From NCBI RefSeq assembly GCF_000224145.3, contig NC_020174.2:2339056-2403055 (forward strand): a stretch of 64,000 bases of DNA, in the 5' to 3' direction. Made by a program: the position numbers and the translations under genes. Below are positions 14,101-24,254 of this stretch, one piece after another; positions within the stretch are counted from its first letter, which is position 1, and each line of letters starts with the position of its first letter. Source of the DNA: Ciona intestinalis (taxonomy: Eukaryota; Chordata; Ascidiacea; Phlebobranchia; Cionidae). The notes below the pieces were generated by a model. The model had not been told where the DNA came from. It saw nothing but the letters and a program-made list of their open reading frames with translations, and made no database searches.

Positions 14101-17100
14101 CAAGTTATGTAAAATAGATTACCAAAAAGGCCGATGACAATGTATCCGATAATGAAAACAAAAAAGAGTAAACAGCAAAGAATGTCAGTGCATGATCTTT
14201 TCTTTATTGGTCCCTTGAAATTTGGATCGAACGTCTTTTCCTTTCCTGGTAAATGTAAACAAAATGTTTAAAACGTTGATAGGCAATTTTTAAATTTATA
14301 TAACCCCAATAATGCAAAATTGCGGGTGCATTATTATCTTGACATTAAAACCATACGCAACATGTTCTTGATATTAAAGGGATATACCAACGAAAAATTA
14401 AAATTTGCCCAAAGATACAAGTGCTTGAATGTAATCAAAAATTTTTCATTTTTTGTTGGTATATGCCGCTTCAAAGATTTTGAATATAAACATTTGCATG
14501 CAATATGTTGAAAATAAAGCAACATTAAAAGGATTTTTACTTCAGAAGACATAGGTTAATACATCATGACTGGCAATGCCTGTTCCCACTTAAGCAACAT
14601 GAATGTTATGTTTGCATGACTCACCAATGTAGTACATACATATTACAACAACATGCATGTAAAAGTGTAATGAGATTATGAAAGCAGATGCTGTTTTGAT
14701 AAACAACATGAAACCTACCTGCACCATCTGTACCACAGCAATTTCCCATTCTATAATTTACAAGTTAACTATTTGGTAAGAACTGCTAAAATATAGCGTT
14801 AAAATATCAACATAAAATTAACAAAATTCTAATGCTTTGTTTAACTGAGCTTTATTGCTGGTAACTGTACATGAAATAATATATAGGCTATAGTGTATTA
14901 ACATCCTATCTTCAAGACAGCAGTAGAATTCAATAGCTGTGTAATGTTACATGGTAACATATAAACATTGTTTTTCATTATATTTATCTATTGTTTCCCC
15001 ATGTAACCTGACACTGAGTAATTCTCAATAGCTACAGAAGAATAAATGACAATGATCTGACTTACAATTAAAACAAAAGAAAGCTTCTCAAAACAGCATG
15101 TGACCTAAACAAAAACATAACAAAAGATACAGTACAATGGGCAAAGTCAAAACAGCTATCTATATTCTATTATTATGTGACTCCATGAACAAAACCAGCG
15201 GAATAGAAAATCATTATTAGCCTACTCATAAATTATAACATTTTCCTGTCTATATTTAAATTATACACCAAATAATTCACAATTTAAAATAAGTGGTATG
15301 AGACAAATTGTCAGCTTCTGTTATAAACTTAACAAGTCATGTTCAGAAGTAGCAATTATATCAACTAAGGTGTGACAAAGCACTTACTTTTACCTGAACC
15401 ACTTAAGCTTTACAAATGCACAAGCGTAACTTGTTATTGTTGAACATGTTGGGTGTGATTGGGTAAAAGAGTTTATATAAAGAAAAATATCTGTTTGTAT
15501 TGTATTTGTATCCCACCGTGTATTTCCATTTACCCCTGTTTTTCTTTGAAAAAGCGTAGCAAAAAATACAAGGTAGTTTAGAAAACAATGAGAATTTTGC
15601 AGAATACATTTAGACACTAACATATCAGTTAAAAATATATATAATGTAACAGTTTATGACACACTTAACACGAAAATTAATAAATCATATAGACTACTAA
15701 TATTGAGGTTTAACGTGAATTTTGCAAAATTCATTTAGAAATCAACATATCAGTTAAAAACATATTCAATGTTACAGTTTATGGAGTGAATGACACTTGA
15801 TTACCATCCATGGTTTCAAACAATGAGAAAATTACTTGATACTGTAGTTAAGCACCATTAACAAATTGACAAAAGTAGGGTACCGATACCACTGATTACT
15901 TTACTTAACCAATTTAAAATTTCATTAAAAAAGATGCGTTATTTTTATTAAAACAAATTCCAAAGAAATGGTAACTTTCTAGTAGTATAATCGTAGAGTG
16001 GGTGTAGTATATATAGTAGGGGGGTGTAGTAAACAAAGAACATTCAAAGAATTATAAAACCCTAACCTCAGGACTCCCATGGACCGTTGTTAATTGTTTA
16101 AAACTTGATCCAGATATTTAGATATTCTGTGCTAACGGCGTCCCACCTTCCCCCACTCTACTATATTCTATATATATGAGTAAGAGTAATTACTAATTAG
16201 TCATTTATAATTATGATCATTGTTCTCATTACATATTTATGGTGTGTATGATTTACCATGTTTGCTTGATTAGTACTAATACGTACGCACAACTACTACT
16301 AATGTTGTGATAACAGTTACGAACAAAAACTGACGTCATTGGAAACTTAACAGCTCACATGACGCAGAGTAACTTGAGTAAGTGGTTCCTACGTAATTCC
16401 AAGTGATTATAAGGTAGGACCTTAACCAACAGCTTGAGTAGCTAGAAATGTGGACACAGGCACACATAAAATCACAACAGATTTTAAGAAAAACATGTCA
16501 AAATAGACAACGTCCCATATATTTAGACCGTTTTTAAAAAAATTATAATGTGGCCTATAATAAATTAAAAAAGATAAAAAAATGAAAATGTGTAGTATTT
16601 GTATGGTAAATCTTGTATAAGAGCCAACTATCTTTTGGATTCCCAAAACAAAATTCTGCATTTAGTAAAGGCAAAACTGAGTAAACAATTCATGTAATCT
16701 GGTGTTAAATACAATGGGGATTTATGGACTTATTGGAAGAAGTACATAACGAGTTCCCAGAACATGATGTTTGAACAGACTTGGTCATACAAAGGAGGGG
16801 GGGGGGACTATAAAAGAGAATTTTCATGTTGTCATAACAAGTATAATGAAATGAACCAATTACATGAGAGTGCTTTTCTTTAAACCTTTGTCCAAAAAGT
16901 CACACCAAAATATAATATGTATAACCTTTACCTAGGTAATATTTTAATTTTAAACATAGCATATAGCCTACCCTATACTATATACATATTAAACTATGTA
17001 GCCTATTAAAAAGGTGAAGACTCAATTCATATGTGAATTGCCACAAAGAATTTAAAAGTCAAATACATATCTTAACATTTAAGGCTCCTTTAAACGAAAA

Positions 17101-17264
17101 TTATTAAATCAAATACTAATATTGAGGTTTAATTTCTATTTTATGACAATAATTCATGGACAAAATGAAAAAAAAATTAGTTAAACTGAAAAACATAGCA
17201 GACAGAGACATTGGGGCGTTTTTTTCTTGTTTAAAATTCACGTATGTTATTATTTGACATATAC

Positions 17265-17316
<52 letters not shown>

Positions 17317-18066
17317 ACATATACTATACACTTGGCAACCTATTGACTATTTTTCTTTAAGATAGTGTAACATATTTAGGTAATTTCTTATGCAAGGGGA
17401 ACAATATGAAAATGTATAATAATATGACATTACCAGAAGGCTGATAAACTTGATTACATTTTAATGATAGCACTACTATTGTTGGCTTAAATTCATTGCC
17501 TAATGGTAAGTTAAAATCTCAAAAATACATTTTGACAAAATATTGTTTAACTTAATTTTTTTTTCAATTCTGTGCATCATCATAAAATTTAAATGTCTAC
17601 ACAACAAATATCTAAGTTGTAGGTAGCACTTTATAAATTATGTGGCCCTCATCTTTCAGTAATTTCCTAATAACATACATTGAATATAACATGCTTTATT
17701 CTTGTCTGCCTGGTAAACGACAGTCATTAAACACAGTGTTATGTTTCGTAAATTTCTTGTCAGCTTTTAAGTGTCACCATGTATTGCTCACAATTAAGAC
17801 AAATGATTGGTGACCACTGGGTTGGAATATTGACATTAGGTGTATTGCCCAAGGACACATACGCACTCCACTAACACAATGGTAGCAGAGACGAGCCTTG
17901 AACCCAATACCTATTGGTTACAGTCAGATCCGCTAACTACTATGCTGTTGGACCGTATTCATTGTAATCCAGTTTAAGTATATTGTAAGTTTGTCTCACC
18001 ATAAGGCTCTCCTTCAGACACATCACCCTCTCCATCATTATGGCTGCAGGAGCAGCAGTGACCCAT
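5148..18066 (-). CDS. Choline transporter-like protein (SLC44 family, SLC44A2/A4-like), isoform with distal first exon
   Basis: Multi-pass plasma-membrane transporter of the CTL family; relatives carry choline, ethanolamine or thiamine pyrophosphate. Exons (minus): 18000-18066, 14123-14245, 13450-13540, 13084-13168, 12638-12841, 11998-12156, 11172-11305, 10684-10825, 10342-10444, 9825-9924, 9251-9434, 8895-8974, 8295-8392, 7952-8039, 7353-7551, 6381-6498, 5929-6044, 5649-5733, 5148-5263. Splice phases all agree and sum to 2292 nt, 763 aa, the usual size. Diagnostic stretches in order: [16 protein letters not shown] before the first membrane helix, [13 protein letters not shown] in the large extracellular loop, [83 protein letters not shown], and the tail [19 protein letters not shown] with a lysine-rich end. 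The tail and the [20 protein letters not shown] stretch resemble SLC44A4 most. The orthology to one vertebrate paralogue is inferred; tunicates may have a single pre-duplication gene. Introns contain four or more MITE copies and SINE pieces. Confidence 0.93.
5480..5592 (-). mobile_element. tRNA-derived SINE, strongly decayed
   Basis: Retains AGTGTCTTGCCCAAGG, AGCCTTGAAC and CATGGCGC in the order seen in intact copies, with many substitutions between. Lies in the last intron of the SLC44 gene. Confidence 0.5.
6731..6896. mobile_element. MITE family M, copy 1
   Basis: About 165 bp with imperfect terminal inverted repeats: TATAGTAGAGTGGGGAAAGA at one end and the reverse-complement type CCATCCTACTAC at the other. 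The interior AAGAACATTC...ATAAAACCGCATCCT...GGATATTATGTGCTAAAGGTG matches the other copies. Lies in an SLC44 intron. Confidence 0.8.
7568..7690. mobile_element. MITE family M, decayed partial copy
   Basis: Keeps GTAGGTTAGGGCAAGAT, TTTGGTAGTAAACAAAGAA and a following ATAAC/GTACCCC block aligned with the left half of intact copies. The right half is not recognisable. Confidence 0.5.
9008..9194. mobile_element. MITE family M, copy 2
   Basis: About 185 bp bounded by TATAGTAGAATGGGAAAGAT and CCCACATCCTATTATA. The interior has ATTTAGTAGTTAA, ACTCTCGTAGACTGTTGTTA, AATTGTTTAAAACAGGAACA and GGATATTTGAATATTATGTG, as in the other copies. Confidence 0.82.
11394..11574. mobile_element. MITE family M, copy 3
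   Basis: About 180 bp, ends TATAGTGGGGTGGGGGAAGA and CCCCCACCCTACTATA, which are near-perfect inverted repeats. One of the best preserved copies; lies in an SLC44 intron. Confidence 0.85.
12340..12610 (-). mobile_element. tRNA-derived SINE, diverged copy
   Basis: Aligns with the family from the tail block (TGGCTTATGAGTTACC, CACTTTGTGG) through AATGGTAGCAGCGACGAGCC to CATGGCAC. The central segment is rearranged. Lies in an SLC44 intron. Confidence 0.6.
13195..13395. repeat. AT-rich degenerate tandem repeat
   Basis: The motif TTTTTAAATGGTT followed by ATTATTTAGTAT recurs about four times with variable spacing of about 35-60 bp. No coding potential; intronic. Confidence 0.5.
14719..14749 (-). 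CDS. Alternative (proximal) first coding exon of the SLC44 gene
   Basis: A 31-nt open segment starts ATG and encodes [10 protein letters not shown] plus one base, then a GTAGGT donor. It splices in the same phase (one base left over) into the common exon ending at 14245, giving a 751-aa isoform starting [14 protein letters not shown]. The distal exon at 18000-18066 starts [14 protein letters not shown] and uses the same phase. Both starts put Gly at 2 and Cys at 4-5, a pattern for N-myristoylation plus palmitoylation. Two promoters are implied but not shown. Confidence 0.7.
15591..15784. repeat. Direct tandem duplication, about 122-bp period
   Basis: The block TTTTGCA(G/A)AAT(A/T)CATTTAGA...AACATATCAGTTAAAAA...ATGT(A/T)ACAGTTTATG occurs at 15594 and again at 15716. 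The linking stretch ACGAAAATTAATAAATCA...CTAATATTGAGGTTTAA also recurs near 17094-17132, so the unit is dispersed as well as tandem. Confidence 0.65.
16011..16166. mobile_element. MITE family M, copy 4 with left-arm deletion
   Basis: Starts TATAGTAGGGGGGTGTAGTA and passes directly into AAACAAAGAACATTCAAAGA, so the segment between the left terminal repeat and the interior is deleted. The right end CCCCCACTCTACTATA is intact. Confidence 0.75.
17268..17312. repeat. (TA)n microsatellite
   Basis: An almost pure run of alternating T and A of about 40 bp within a longer TA-rich stretch. The apparent tyrosine/isoleucine open frame over it is an artefact. Confidence 0.9.
17774..17954 (-). mobile_element. 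tRNA-derived SINE, truncated copy
   Basis: Contains GACCACTGGGTTGGA, TTGCCCAAGGACACATACGC, AATGGTAGCAGAGACGAGCC and TTGAACCCAATACCT in the family order. It ends 44 bp from the donor side of the distal SLC44 first exon. Confidence 0.75.
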
Positions 18067-19525
18067 TTTTTCACTTCTTCGTTTCTAAATTGAAGTCTGA
18101 GATCCTATAACATTGTTTTGTGTTATTTTATGATGTAGTTTTTATTGTTCTAAGTTTAGGGTAATACTAATTTACTGATGTGAGTATGTACAGATAAATA
18201 TAAGAACATCCAAAATAAAATATGGATGGTCACTATTATATGCAATAAAGTTGAATGATAATGGTGTACAAGCACCGTCAGACTAAATTACTTAGGAATG
18301 GACGATGGTGCTTTATATATAATGTATAGTTATGTATGATGCTATATAAGCACCTACAGCTACAGATCCTATATAACTTATGGTCAATAAAATAAACCAA
18401 TTGCATTAAAAGAACAGTTCTGGCCGATGACATGTCATTCTGACTTACATACGTCTGGTCTAGCTATTGGCCTATGACTATGTGCAATGCTACACATAGC
18501 ACAACCCATATATATGAACGATAATGCGTTAATGACATACGGTAATAACCAATAAATAGGTTTGGTTAATATTTTATATAAATATTTGATGGCTGGTGCC
18601 AGTGAGGAATATTTCCCCTCCAAATATTTTAAAATACCTATATAACTGCGATGTATCTTCTGTTTTAAGTTCGTACCCCAAAAAGTCTGTAAACTACAAA
18701 CTAGAACTTCGTTTTACAAATAAAATTTGATTAGGGTACCGTACCGTACTTTCGTGTTCCATTTGTTTTTATTGCATTGCAGTCACACATGAGTAAACAT
18801 GCGTCACACATGAATAGACTCCTGAGTCCCGATGTTCTATAAATAGGAACAAAACCTTTATTTAATAATTATTGATTAAATTTTAATTCCTAGATTTCAT
18901 TTGTACTTATATATTCTTAAATGTTTACCGAAATTATCCACTTCTTTTCAAATTGTTGGTTTTTGCTCCTACAATATTGCATCGGAGAACACACGATCAA
19001 ATTGCAGGCCAATTAGGAATAAATTTTAGTCTTAAACTCGTGAGAGTGCTTTTAAAAAACGTTGTTTCGTATTGTTGTTCGAAATGCGCGTGAATTAATT
19101 TAAACGTAAAAACAAATACTCTATGGGCCCACGTGTCATAGGATATAGAAATTTACGACCCGCGTTTGCATGGTAGTTGTGCAATGTGTGCCGTGTGTAT
19201 TTTTCTGCAAGGTAAAGGTGCGATATGAACATTTATAAACACATGAAAAGCGGCTTATTACTGTGTTATGCCAGTAGATTAAAGTTTATATATATATACT
19301 TACGATTATTAGGATGCTTTAAAGATTTGGAACAAAAGTTTGTGTCTATTATTTTATAAAACTTATTTGTAACGTACACTTATCAGACAGATGCTAATGT
19401 GCTTACCCGACAATCACTAATTAACGATATTGATACCTTTTTTAGATTGCCTAAAACTGAGTTAAACTATAAAAAGCGACCTTTAATAGCCATAGTGTTG
19501 ATTAAATTGCTGAATTAGCAAGAAA
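18067..19525. promoter_or_regulatory. Divergent intergenic region between SLC44 (distal exon) and EIF6
   Basis: About 1.46 kb separating divergently transcribed genes, so it should contain both promoters. A CCCACGTGTCA element with a CACGTG core (E-box) lies near 19130, and a CGCGTTTGCATGG block near 19162 includes an octamer-like TTTGCAT. No TATA box can be assigned. The rest is AT-rich with no recognisable gene. Confidence 0.45.
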
Positions 19526-20263
19526 ATGGCTGTTCGTGCGCAATTCGAAAACAATAATGAAGTGGGGGTGTTTTCCAAACTGACAAATCGCTACTGTCTT
19601 GTTGCAATTGGCGGTTCCGAAAATTTCTACAGTGTTTTTGAATCGGAGCTTGCTGATGTAATTCCAGTTGTCCATGCATCAATTGGTGGCTGTCGCATAA
19701 TTGGAAGAATGTGTGTTGGAAACCGCAATGGTTTAATGGTACCGAATTCTACAACAGACCAAGAACTGCAACACATTCGTAACTGTCTCCCAGATGAAGT
19801 AAAGATACAAAGAGTAGAAGAGCGACTGTCGGCTTTAGGAAATGTGATTGCCTGTAATGATTACGTTGCACTTGTTCACCCTGATCTTGACCGAGAAACT
19901 GAAGAGATTTTGGCTGATGTGTTAAAAGTAGAAGTTTTCAGACAAACAGTAACTGATCAAGTTTTGGTGGGAAGTTACTGCTGCTTTAGCAATAAAGGTG
20001 GACTGGTTCACCCGAAAACTACAATTGAGGATCAGGATGAGCTTTCCTCACTCATACAAGTCCCTCTAGTGGCTGGGACAGTAAATAGAGGAAGCGAGGT
20101 GATTGGAGGGGGAATGGTGGTGAACGATTGGTGCGCTTTCTGTGGACTAGACACAACAAGTACAGAGATTTCTGTTATTGAAAGTGTGTTTAACCTTGGG
20201 GAGCAACACTCCTCAGCTATAAAAAACAGAATGCGGGATTCTTTAATCGATGCAATGGTGTGA
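19526..20263 (+). CDS. EIF6: Eukaryotic translation initiation factor 6, single exon
   Basis: Ribosome anti-association factor that binds the 60S subunit, needed for its maturation in the nucleolus and for keeping it from joining 40S too early. 245 aa, the same length as human eIF6, with no introns. The pentein-fold repeats are visible through recurring G-N/NDY motifs: [17 protein letters not shown] (about 65-81), [21 protein letters not shown] (101-121), [20 protein letters not shown] (154-173) and [13 protein letters not shown] (199-211). Ser174 and Ser175, the CK1 sites in vertebrates, are kept. Residue 235, which is Ser in human eIF6 (PKC/RACK1-linked site), is Arg here ([13 protein letters not shown]). 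Start chosen as the conserved MAVRAQFEN. Convergent with PARP2. Confidence 0.97.
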   Translation: MAVRAQFENNNEVGVFSKLTNRYCLVAIGGSENFYSVFESELADVIPVVHASIGGCRIIGRMCVGNRNGLMVPNSTTDQELQHIRNCLPDEVKIQRVEERLSALGNVIACNDYVALVHPDLDRETEEILADVLKVEVFRQTVTDQVLVGSYCCFSNKGGLVHPKTTIEDQDELSSLIQVPLVAGTVNRGSEVIGGGMVVNDWCAFCGLDTTSTEISVIESVFNLGEQHSSAIKNRMRDSLIDAMV

Positions 20264-21350
20264 TGGGGGTTGTAATGACAATTGTTTTAAACTGTTGCCA
20301 AATTTAATACTGATGTTCCTTGTTTGTTTCAAATAACAAAATTATGCTTCAAAAACGGAACTGGCCTTTTCTCTGGTGTTGTATTTTAACCTGTTAAATC
20401 AACATTCAGCAATTTTTAATTTTTGGTTTAATGTCATTACTCGTTAGTACAAACAAAAGTTCCTGAAAAAGTTGGAATACTTTAAAATACAACTGTCTTT
20501 TATATGCTAAAATATTCACTTTCATGCACATGCACCAACTTCAAAGTTATTAATATTATAATTTGAATGTACAAACTTAAAAGCAATGGCAGATAAAATA
20601 ATACAAACATGCATTGGTAAAGTGGAACTGTTTTTTTCTATTTAAGTACATGATCAAAATCACTAATGTAAAATAACAACTTTGAAAAACAGAATAGTCT
20701 GTATAAATATATATATGTGATATCTACAATTTATAAAATAAATTAAACAAATGTAAAATAACTTTAGAAAAAAGATTCTGTATTCTTATATATATACAGG
20801 ATCTTTTTACATATGTGATGTATAAGTATAACAAATCTACCATTTATTTATACAATTTAGAAAATAAATAAAAACAGAAACATTATTGGGCATTGGCATG
20901 ATATGGTTGAACAGTTTCTTAAATTTAATAAATATTTTTTTACGCAGCTATTAATATTAATTTGTAAAAAAAATCAAAGCGTAAAGAAATAACAAAATTG
21001 GATAGTTACTGGTTAGTACAATCAATGAAACTTAATGGTAGTAAAAATACCTATCAGTGATAGTGCTATAAAATATAGCATATAAATAAATATATATTAT
21101 ATTTCATTTATACACAAGTAATGCCTAAAATCTACTTATAATTTACAGGTTAAAATAGAAATAAAACTGTTTTATAACTAAATGAAAAAGTGCCATGAAT
21201 GGTTTGTTCAACAAATTAACAACACCACTGTATAAATATAAAGTCATAAAATAACCCTGAAAAGCTAAAAATATATAGTTAGTGCCAACTTAGTGGCTAT
21301 TAGTATAATCAATGAAACTTAAAGATAGTGTTACTGTGATCGTTTAATTT
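20264..21350. other. Convergent 3' region between EIF6 and PARP2
   Basis: AT-rich, about 1.1 kb, with no gene. It should hold both 3' UTRs; plus-strand AATAAA occurs near 20736. A short imperfect palindrome (AAAAAGATTCTGTATTCTTATATATATACAGGATCTTTTT, given in parts: AAAAAGATTCTGTA and TACAGGATCTTTTT) at 20769-20808 could form a hairpin and may act as a bidirectional terminator. That role is inference. Confidence 0.5.
20769..20808. repeat. Short inverted repeat (hairpin) between convergent genes
   Basis: Arms AAAAAGATTCTGTA and TACAGGATCTTTTT are reverse complements with one mismatch, around a TA-rich loop. It lies between the EIF6 and PARP2 stop codons. Confidence 0.55.
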
Positions 21351-22973
21351 TTAAAATCCAGTTTTGTAGTTAAATTTTAACTTGACAAGAAATCGAGGTT
21401 TGATTTGGGCAACATCATAGACAATAAATTCATTATACCAAAGATAACCTGGTTTGGTGGTACAGGTCTTTGGCTTTCCCAGTGGTACTGTTGTCCCATC
21501 TGCTAAAGTAACAGCTTGCTTTGGGTTGGGTTCTGTTCCTCCAATACCCTTGGTGCTATGTTTTCCTTTTGGTAATTTATCCGCATGATAATCACCTGAA
21601 GTAAGCTCATTGCAATCACCCAGTGCCACTTCACACAGCAGAAGAAAGCCAATTGGTTGGCGCTGACTAGTCCAACAGTAATTAGCAGATTTCGAAACCA
21701 TATCAGCAAAGTAAACACCTTTTCCAAACATATAACCAGTAACTGGTGCCTCAGGGGGTGCAATACGCAGTCCTTGCTTCAATATGCCGCACCAGTTTGT
21801 TAACCTTGATCCATGCCATAATAAAGTCCGATTCCCGATCTCACTTTTAAATCGAGCAGAATCAACTTCACGATTTACAGTAAACACATCTTCAACAGAA
21901 AGTGTGTAAGAAGTATGAGTGCTTCCATGAGTGTTGGATACATACTTTTTAACAATTTTAAACTGATCATCTGATCTATCCAGTGGTGTTAAATCACAAT
22001 TTAATGATTTGTAGTTAAGATCAATTGGATTTGTATCGTTTTCGTCATTCTCATCTTCAACAATACTGATTGCAACTTGAATTTCATTAAGTGCTTCTAG
22101 GAGTTCAAGCTTTTCTTTAAGTTGATCTGTCGTTTCAATCAAGGGTGGCGCCTTCATGCCAAAATCGTGTGGGATTCTGGTGTAGAACTGACTGCAAGCT
22201 TCAATTAATTCCTGTTTGTCGACTTTATCGTGAGTTATACAGGTTTCTACAGCTTTCAATGCTTCATAGCCGGCTGTGATTTGTTTCTTTGTAAGTTTAC
22301 CTAAAGGTGACTTCTTAATGTCAAATTTCATTTCTTTAACTGATTCCTCCCACTCTGTAATATCAAAGATGAGAGTCATAACATCTTGTAAACTCTTATG
22401 AAGTACAGATTCAGCTTTCACTTTATTCTTGGTATCCTTTTTATTTGTGTCTGTTTTTTTATCTTCACCGTAATCCATTTCCAGTAAATCATATTTGCCC
22501 TTTTTCTTGACAAAAGGTAAGTTAAACACATGAAAATAATTTCCCGTTTTTTCCCGAAACTTTTTTTGAAAGGTTGCTTTACCTTGCTCAAGGCCCACAG
22601 CTTCCAAAGTTTTTCCTGCAACCTTACCAACCCTTCCCCATCTTAGCCATATAAAAAAATCTGAAGTTTTATTGTTTTTCAAAAGTTGAATGACATAGTA
22701 CTTATTATTATTAGAACCAATATTGGTTTGGTTTAACATTGCATTGAAAACCAAATCTTGCTCAGTGTAAACATGATATTGCTTTGGATCCAAAGTACAT
22801 TCTTCATCTAATGGAATAGAACCAGTGAAGACAACAACCTTTTCTTTAATTTCCTCCTTCACCGATGTACTTGCATCTTCTTCATTATCCTTAGATTTCT
22901 TCACTGACACCTCCTTATCTGGTTTAATTTCAACAGTGTGCCTCCTTTTTCCTGTTACCTTCTTTCGTGGCAT
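21351..22973 (-). CDS. PARP2: Poly(ADP-ribose) polymerase 2, single exon
   Basis: DNA-break-activated nuclear enzyme that transfers ADP-ribose from NAD+ to proteins. 540 aa. Layout: a basic disordered N-terminus (1-45) with nuclear-localisation-like clusters (PRKKVTGKRR, VKKSK), WGR domain about 55-165 (signature WLRWGRVGK at 109-117), PARP regulatory helical domain about 190-305 (SPLGKLTKKQI, FYTRIPHDFG), and the ADP-ribosyltransferase domain about 318-540. The catalytic H-Y-E triad is His387 (LLWHGSRLTNW), Tyr421 (GKGVYFADM) and Glu515 (YNEFIVYD). Stretches such as IPHDFG, APPEAPVTGYMFGKG and GKHSTKG fit PARP2 better than PARP3 or PARP1, and no zinc fingers precede it. No introns, unlike most neighbours. 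The start is the first Met, followed by the basic region. Confidence 0.95.
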   Translation of the reverse strand: MPRKKVTGKRRHTVEIKPDKEVSVKKSKDNEEDASTSVKEEIKEKVVVFTGSIPLDEECTLDPKQYHVYTEQDLVFNAMLNQTNIGSNNNKYYVIQLLKNNKTSDFFIWLRWGRVGKVAGKTLEAVGLEQGKATFQKKFREKTGNYFHVFNLPFVKKKGKYDLLEMDYGEDKKTDTNKKDTKNKVKAESVLHKSLQDVMTLIFDITEWEESVKEMKFDIKKSPLGKLTKKQITAGYEALKAVETCITHDKVDKQELIEACSQFYTRIPHDFGMKAPPLIETTDQLKEKLELLEALNEIQVAISIVEDENDENDTNPIDLNYKSLNCDLTPLDRSDDQFKIVKKYVSNTHGSTHTSYTLSVEDVFTVNREVDSARFKSEIGNRTLLWHGSRLTNWCGILKQGLRIAPPEAPVTGYMFGKGVYFADMVSKSANYCWTSQRQPIGFLLLCEVALGDCNELTSGDYHADKLPKGKHSTKGIGGTEPNPKQAVTLADGTTVPLGKPKTCTTKPGYLWYNEFIVYDVAQIKPRFLVKLKFNYKTGF

Positions 22974-23394
22974 TATATTTGAAAACAGGGGGTCTATCTT
23001 TAACTAGAGTTTAAAATGTGTATCTATTCTATGGTGTGAATTGTGAATGAATATAAATGGATAAACTGAAACTGTTAAATTATACACAATTTCACAAATA
23101 TAGTGCACGGCAATTATTTTATTATGTTTATATATAATATGAAGGATTACCAAGCACTGCATTTTTGCTTAAATTGAGTAACTCAATTTGGTCAATTTAC
23201 AATTGTACAAACCAATTAAGAAGAAATAGTACAGAGATATGATTGAATGGCATAGACATGCCTATACATTCTAAAAAAAACTTCATAAAAGAAAATGAAA
23301 CCGGTATGCAACAAACTGTTTATAATATATTGCTTTAGGTCACTTTTAACATAACAGAAATCACCACTGGTTAAATCACCCTTAAATCCCAGAC
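22974..23394. other. Short gap between SPCS1 and PARP2 (same strand)
   Basis: About 420 bp between the SPCS1 stop and the PARP2 start. A reverse-strand AATAAA (TTTATT on plus, near 23117) may end SPCS1, leaving about 100-140 bp before PARP2. No independent promoter motif is obvious; a shared transcript is possible. Confidence 0.4.
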
Positions 23395-23691
23395 TTAATG
23401 TTTCTTTTGTTTATTTGTTTTTGAACCAGAAGCTTGGGATGTATCAACTTCTGTGGCTTCTGGTGTTTGCCAAACAATGCCATCTCTTCTGTACATTGGC
23501 CAAGGAGGTAAAGTAACTAGAGCAGCAACCAAACAGCCAAATCCCAAAATATACATGGAATATGAGAGTTTTTGCAATGCATAACCAATAAAGAATCCAA
23601 TGACAGCAAAAACTACAATAATTCTTTGGAATGTACATTCTGCGTACTTTTGACCAGAATAGTCCATGTGTATTTGTATTCCACCAAACAT
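23395..23691 (-). CDS. SPCS1: Signal peptidase complex subunit 1, single exon
   Basis: Small ER membrane subunit of the signal peptidase complex. 98 aa. A short N-terminus with the conserved MDYSGQKYAE block is followed by two membrane helices: about residues 23-42 (RIIVVFAVIGFFIGYALQ) and 45-63 (MYILGFGCLVAALVTL). The family signature LPPWPMYRRDG comes next, then a hydrophilic lysine-rich tail. The length and order match the family. The start at 23691 is the first Met, eight residues before the conserved MDY; the internal MDY methionine is an alternative. Lies directly upstream of PARP2 on the same strand. Confidence 0.93.
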   Translation of the reverse strand: MFGGIQIHMDYSGQKYAECTFQRIIVVFAVIGFFIGYALQKLSYSMYILGFGCLVAALVTLPPWPMYRRDGIVWQTPEATEVDTSQASGSKTNKQKKH

Positions 23692-24254
23692 TTTACAGCT
23701 TATAAAATAACTTACTTAAAACTGGTCTGCGGAAGAAATAATATATATTCACATACAGATACAGTATTATCATGGACACTGGGCACCAGATAAGAAAGTC
23801 CGCACTTTGCAGAGATTAACACTCATCTTTGTGTATTATGTTTAAATACTTTGGAAAACCCAATATTTTCTAAAGGATTAGAGAACTTTTCCAATCTTGG
23901 TGGTGCATAAAAGCATAGCTTGGAGTGGGGCAAATTTTGGGTTCCCGGTAAGGCGGTAACCATAATTCTATAAATGACACAGAGAAAATAATATTGGAAT
24001 TAAACAAAGAAACATATTGCACAATTGTTGCACATTGATACTGTGACTAGCAAAAAAGGTACAGTTATATTTAATCTATGTTTAAATTTTGTTTGTTGTT
24101 TTTATCCCAAATAAAAGTCATATTGATCCCTGCCTATTCTCCTCATGTTTATATGTTAGTTTTTTTCACAAAACTAAAATTAGTTTTATGCGACAAACCA
24201 AACTGTACGAAATATACAAGTTTTTCAAACTACAAAATTTCATCGGTTTTACTG

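Larger units (their letters stand above)
14750..17999. other. First intron of SLC44 (distal isoform) / promoter region of the proximal isoform
   Basis: About 3.2 kb with no recognised gene. Contents: a tandem duplication (15591-15784), a decayed MITE (16011-16166), a G-run at 16796-16807, a long TA microsatellite (17268-17312), and a SINE remnant (17774-17954). The start of transcription for the proximal exon should lie just upstream of 14749; I see no clear TATA box there. Confidence 0.6.

Noticed and set aside
17116..17331. 71-codon frame with alternating Tyr-Ile
   Set aside because: Translation of the (TA)n microsatellite.
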